Positions 61,333-64,000 of a DNA stretch of 64,000 nucleotides are shown piece by piece (positions within the stretch are counted from its first letter, which is position 1; each line of letters begins with the position of its first letter). The stretch lies in NCBI GenBank assembly GCA_910579735.1, contig CAJTUZ010000001.1:124001-188000 (forward strand), given 5' to 3'. This stretch comes from an uncultured Lachnospiraceae bacterium. Its GTDB lineage: Bacteria; Bacillota; Clostridia; Lachnospirales; Lachnospiraceae. The notes under the pieces were generated by a model. The model was given only the letters and a program-made list of their open reading frames with translations, did no database searches and had not been told where the DNA came from. The position numbers were made by a program, and so were the translations under genes.

Positions 61333-62706
61333 ATGAGAGAAAAATATGAGTCATTAGCGCTCGCGGATCTGAAAGAGATCGCAAAGGCGAGAGGGATCAA
61401 AGGTACCTCGACGATGAAGAAGGCGGATCTGGTAGAGGCAATGCTTTTGGCGGATGAAAAGGACAAGGCGGAAGGCAAAGAGGTCGCCGTGAAATCTATC
61501 GTGCCGAAGAAACCGGAGAGAACGGAAGGGAGTGCGCCCGCGGGCAATACCGAAGAAGAGAAATTTCCGACGGAACTTGACAGCGGCATTGTAGCGCACG
61601 GCATTCTGGAAGTCATGAGCGACGGATTCGGTTTTATCCGCTGTGAGAATTATCTGCCCGGAGAAAATGACGTATACGTGGCTCCCAGCCAGATCAGAAG
61701 ATTCGGACTCAAGACCGGCGACATTCTGGAAGGAAATACAAGGATCAAAACACAGAGCGAGAAGTTCAGCGCCCTTTTATATGTAAAATCCATTAACGGC
61801 TATGCACCGGAAACAGCCATGCGCAGAGCCAATTTTGAAGATCTGACGCCGGTTTTCCCCAATGAACGGCTGAAACTGGAGATGCAGGGATCTTCCGTGG
61901 CGATGAGGATCATGGATCTGATGAGTCCGGTCGGCAAAGGGCAGAGAGGAATGATCGTTTCACCGCCCAAAGCCGGTAAGACGACATTATTGAAAGAAGT
62001 AGCGAAATCGATTACAAGGAATACGCCCGGCGCTCACCTGATCATTCTGCTGATCGACGAACGTCCGGAGGAAGTAACGGATATCAAGGAAGCAATCGAA
62101 GGACCGAATGTGGAAGTGATCTATTCCACCTTTGACGAACTGCCGGAGCATCATAAGAGAGTGTCGGAAATGGTGATAGAGCGCGGGAAACGTCTTGTGG
62201 AGCATAAGAAAGACGTTGTGATCTTATTAGACAGCATTACGAGACTGACAAGAGCCTATAACCTGACGGTTCCGCCGAGCGGACGTACCTTATCCGGCGG
62301 TCTGGATCCGGCGGCTCTGCATATGCCGAAACGCTTCTTCGGTGCAGCGAGAAACATGCGTGAGGGCGGAAGCCTCACGATCCTTGCTACCGCGCTTGTT
62401 GAAACGGGCAGTAAGATGGATGATGTGGTTTATGAAGAATTTAAAGGTACCGGTAATATGGAAATGGTACTCGACCGTAAACTTTCGGAAAAGAGAGTCT
62501 TCCCGGCAATCGATATCCCGAAATCCGGAACCAGAAGGGAAGATCTGCTGCTTACACCGGATGAGCTGGAAGCTATCAATATTATCAGAAAAGCGCTGAA
62601 CAGCTTAAAACCGGAAGAGGCGGTAGACAAAGTTTTAGATATGTTTGCCAGAACGAGAAATAACTTCGAGTTCGTCAATATGGTAAAAAAGATGAAATTC
62701 ATTTAA
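61333..62706 (+). CDS. rho: Transcription termination factor Rho
   Basis: 457 residues. N-terminal Rho_N (LALADLKEIAKARGIKGTSTMKKADLVEAM), RNA-binding cold-shock domain (GILEVMSDGFGFIRCENYLPGENDVYVAPSQIRRF), and ATPase: Walker A SPPKAGKTTLLKEV, Walker B VVILLDSITRLTRAYN, and the Q/R-loop GALDP-type region SGGLDPAAL. A short acidic insert lies between domains 1 and 2 (about 45-85). GGAGG is 8 bp before ATG 61333. A TATAAT at 61165-61170 with poor -35 may start a 160-nt leader. Confidence 0.95.
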   Translation: MREKYESLALADLKEIAKARGIKGTSTMKKADLVEAMLLADEKDKAEGKEVAVKSIVPKKPERTEGSAPAGNTEEEKFPTELDSGIVAHGILEVMSDGFGFIRCENYLPGENDVYVAPSQIRRFGLKTGDILEGNTRIKTQSEKFSALLYVKSINGYAPETAMRRANFEDLTPVFPNERLKLEMQGSSVAMRIMDLMSPVGKGQRGMIVSPPKAGKTTLLKEVAKSITRNTPGAHLIILLIDERPEEVTDIKEAIEGPNVEVIYSTFDELPEHHKRVSEMVIERGKRLVEHKKDVVILLDSITRLTRAYNLTVPPSGRTLSGGLDPAALHMPKRFFGAARNMREGGSLTILATALVETGSKMDDVVYEEFKGTGNMEMVLDRKLSEKRVFPAIDIPKSGTRREDLLLTPDELEAINIIRKALNSLKPEEAVDKVLDMFARTRNNFEFVNMVKKMKFI

Positions 62707-62713
62707 AAAATAC

Positions 62714-62742
62714 TTGCATACATCCGGCAGCTATGCTACAAT
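62714..62742 (+). promoter_or_regulatory. rpmE promoter
   Basis: TTGCAT (62714-62719), 17-bp spacer, TACAAT (62737-62742) preceded by TGC. It lies just after the rho stop, so rpmE can be made apart from rho. Confidence 0.75.
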
Positions 62743-62756
62743 GTATAAGCTGTCGG

Positions 62757-62809
62757 TTTATGTGATCGACACATAAAACAGAATCGTGACGGCGTTTATC
62801 TTCGATAAA
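62757..62809 (+). promoter_or_regulatory. Leader dyads ahead of rpmE
   Basis: TTTATGTG/CACATAAA (62757-62764, 62770-62777) is a perfect 8-bp stem with a 5-nt loop, starting about 8 nt after the predicted start of transcription. TTTATC/GATAAA (62795-62800, 62804-62809) is a second one. They could be operator sites or RNA structures in autogenous control. Confidence 0.5.
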
Positions 62810-62877
62810 TGTCTGAATATTTTAAGCGGGATCTTATACAGATCTCTTACACAAATCAGGAAAAGGAGCGGGATAAC

Positions 62878-63084
62878 ATGAAAGAAGGAATTCATCCTGA
62901 GTATTATCAGGCAACCGTAACATGCAACTGCGGAAACACATTCGTAACAGGTTCCACCAAACCTGAGATCCATGTAGAAGTTTGTTCCAAATGTCATTCA
63001 TTCTACACAGGCCAGCAGAAAGCGGCTCAGGCTCGTGGACGTATTGATAAGTTCAACAGAAAATACGGTGTGGAAAGCAAATAG
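62878..63084 (+). CDS. rpmE: Ribosomal protein bL31
   Basis: 68 residues, the zinc-binding type: Cys in TCNCGNTF and VCSKCHSFYTGQQ. AAAAGGAGCGGGAT precedes ATG 62878; the longer frame from 62809 lacks a site. It is between rho and a DUF1385 gene, the typical Firmicute order rho-rpmE-DUF1385-prmC-prfA. Confidence 0.95.
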   Translation: MKEGIHPEYYQATVTCNCGNTFVTGSTKPEIHVEVCSKCHSFYTGQQKAAQARGRIDKFNRKYGVESK

Positions 63085-63096
63085 TCGGGTTAAAAA

Positions 63097-63130
63097 AGGT
63101 TGGGGTGAATATCTCAACCTTATTTAATAT
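63097..63130 (+). terminator. Terminator after rpmE
   Basis: AAGGTTG (63097-63103) and CAACCTT (63115-63121) form a 7-bp stem, followed by ATTTAATATC and TTTTT. Confidence 0.6.
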
Positions 63131-63249
63131 CTTTTTATATCCGGATACTGTTTTTTGCGGCAGAAAATATCGTGGTTGACATAAGTTGCACAACGTAAAT
63201 CGGACGATATTTCAAGGCCGGAACAATGTCGGACACGGAGGCAGATAAA

Positions 63250-64000
63250 GTGGGTAAGAAACGTAATCGTTATTCCGGAATCGGCGGGCAGGCCGTTCTG
63301 GAAGGAATTATGATGAAGAATAAAGAGCAGTATGCAATAGCCATCCGTAAGCCGGATGGAGAGATCGAAGTGGATGTGGATACGTATCACGGGGTCATGC
63401 ATGACAGCGGACTGCTGAAGATTCCTTTTATAAGGGGCATTTTCAATTTTGTCGATTCGCTTGTACTCGGCATGAAATGTCTGAATTTTTCGGCGTCTTT
63501 TTATGAGGATGAAGATGCGAAGGAAACCATGGCAGATAAGGCTTTCCATAGAATCTTTAAGGATAGGGCGGAAAAGGTCTTTATGGGGATTGCAACGGTG
63601 TTTTCCATCGTACTGGCCATTGCCGTTTTTATGGTTCTGCCTTATTTTCTGACGGCGCAGTTTCAGGACTATATCAGAAACGCTTCTTTGATGGCGATCA
63701 TCGAAGGCGTGATCCGTATTTTTATCTTTGTGATGTATGTTCTGTGTATTTCTCTTATGAAGGATATCCGCAGAGTTTATATGTACCATGGTGCAGAGCA
63801 TAAATGCATCAACTGTATAGAAAAAGGACGTCCGCTCACGGTACGGAATGTCATGAGAAGTTCCAAACAGCATAGACGCTGCGGAACCAGTTTTCTTTTA
63901 TTTGTTATGTTGGTCAGCGTTGTTTTGTTCTTTTTTATCAGGGTGGACAATCCCGTCTATAAAGTGCTTCTGCGTATTGCACTGATCCCGGTAATCGCGG
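63250..64000 (+). CDS. DUF1385 membrane protein (YqhQ-like), 3' truncated by window
   Basis: The frame is open from GTG 63250 to the end of the window, at least 250 residues. It starts with RYSGIGGQAVLEGIMMKN and has the DUF1385 motif YHGAEHKCINC followed by HRRCGTSFLL. At least three membrane segments are visible. GGAGG at 63237-63241 selects GTG 63250; in-frame ATG 63226 lacks a site. Function of the family unknown; it usually lies before prmC and prfA. Confidence 0.88.
   Translation, partial: MGKKRNRYSGIGGQAVLEGIMMKNKEQYAIAIRKPDGEIEVDVDTYHGVMHDSGLLKIPFIRGIFNFVDSLVLGMKCLNFSASFYEDEDAKETMADKAFHRIFKDRAEKVFMGIATVFSIVLAIAVFMVLPYFLTAQFQDYIRNASLMAIIEGVIRIFIFVMYVLCISLMKDIRRVYMYHGAEHKCINCIEKGRPLTVRNVMRSSKQHRRCGTSFLLFVMLVSVVLFFFIRVDNPVYKVLLRIALIPVIA

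Noticed and set aside
63124..63873. 249-codon minus-strand ORF near the end
   Set aside because: Antisense to the DUF1385 gene, whose motifs are plain on the plus strand.
1..64000. CRISPR arrays, rRNA, tRNA, tmRNA or insertion sequences
   Set aside because: I saw no regularly spaced direct repeats, no recognisable rRNA or tRNA sequence, and no transposase or integrase frame in the window.

Overview
The window reads as chromosome of an endospore-forming, anaerobic Firmicute, most likely a member of the Lachnospiraceae (Clostridium cluster XIVa). The evidence is a spoIIA operon (anti-sigma antagonist, anti-sigma factor, sigma F), spoVAA-AB-AC, strong AGGAGG-type ribosome binding sites, a Rho/L31/DUF1385 cluster of Firmicute type, and protein families such as DUF4364, DUF5722 and TIGR00266 that are common there. 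The genus cannot be fixed from the sequence alone. Most of the window is ordinary chromosome; 41.4-51.5 kb is more accessory in character, with visibly AT-richer stretches, a lantibiotic-type immunity transporter, gene remnants and repeats.

Layout. 0-2.3 kb: end of a TPR protein, then spoIIAA-spoIIAB-sigF. 2.3-9.8 kb: an iron-sulfur aldo/keto reductase, a soluble hybrid histidine kinase followed by an HD-GYP-like protein, an Lsa-like ABC-F ribosome protection protein behind a long leader that looks like a ribosome-controlled attenuator, and a two-gene small-protein unit with its own promoter and terminator. 9.9-17.5 kb: spoVAA-AB-AC, a GH27 galactosidase, a MoxR/DUF58/DUF4129 cluster and an alpha/beta hydrolase. 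17.5-23.6 kb: a PTS EIIC-EAL fusion on the minus strand, a CobS-like protein, and a TetM/EF-G-like GTPase fused to a Rae1/YacP-type NYN nuclease.

23.7-33.6 kb is one long Mrp/Mbh-type cation antiporter operon with four NuoL/M/N-like subunits, interrupted by a 193-bp palindromic repeat. 33.6-37.9 kb: two unrecognised proteins, a PfkB-family sugar kinase, a TIGR00266 protein and an isolated 26-residue peptide gene with a near-consensus promoter, ribosome binding site and terminator. 38.1-41.4 kb: RsgA-type GTPase, GNAT acetyltransferase, AviRa-type rRNA methyltransferase and MgtC. 41.4-46.3 kb: a two-component system divergent from a LanFEG-type ABC transporter, with a second copy of the palindromic repeat between them. 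46.3-49.1 kb: an AT-rich membrane gene, a gene remnant, and a BlaR/BlaI pair with three operator-like dyads. 49.2-55.9 kb: chemoreceptor, broken AraC gene, third (deleted) repeat copy, HD protein, RarA and a DUF5722 protein. 55.9-64 kb: minus-strand malic enzyme, radical SAM protein and DUF4364, then a second chemoreceptor, rho, rpmE and the start of a DUF1385 gene cut by the window edge.

The main items for follow-up are the GTPase-NYN nuclease fusion (a predicted ribosome-targeted RNase), the family of long-hairpin repeats (three copies, two nearly full length in opposite orientation), the attenuator-like leader of the ABC-F gene with a three-codon upstream frame, the 26-residue peptide gene, the EIIC-EAL fusion, and the four-pump antiporter operon. 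All functional statements are by sequence recognition only; no database search was run.
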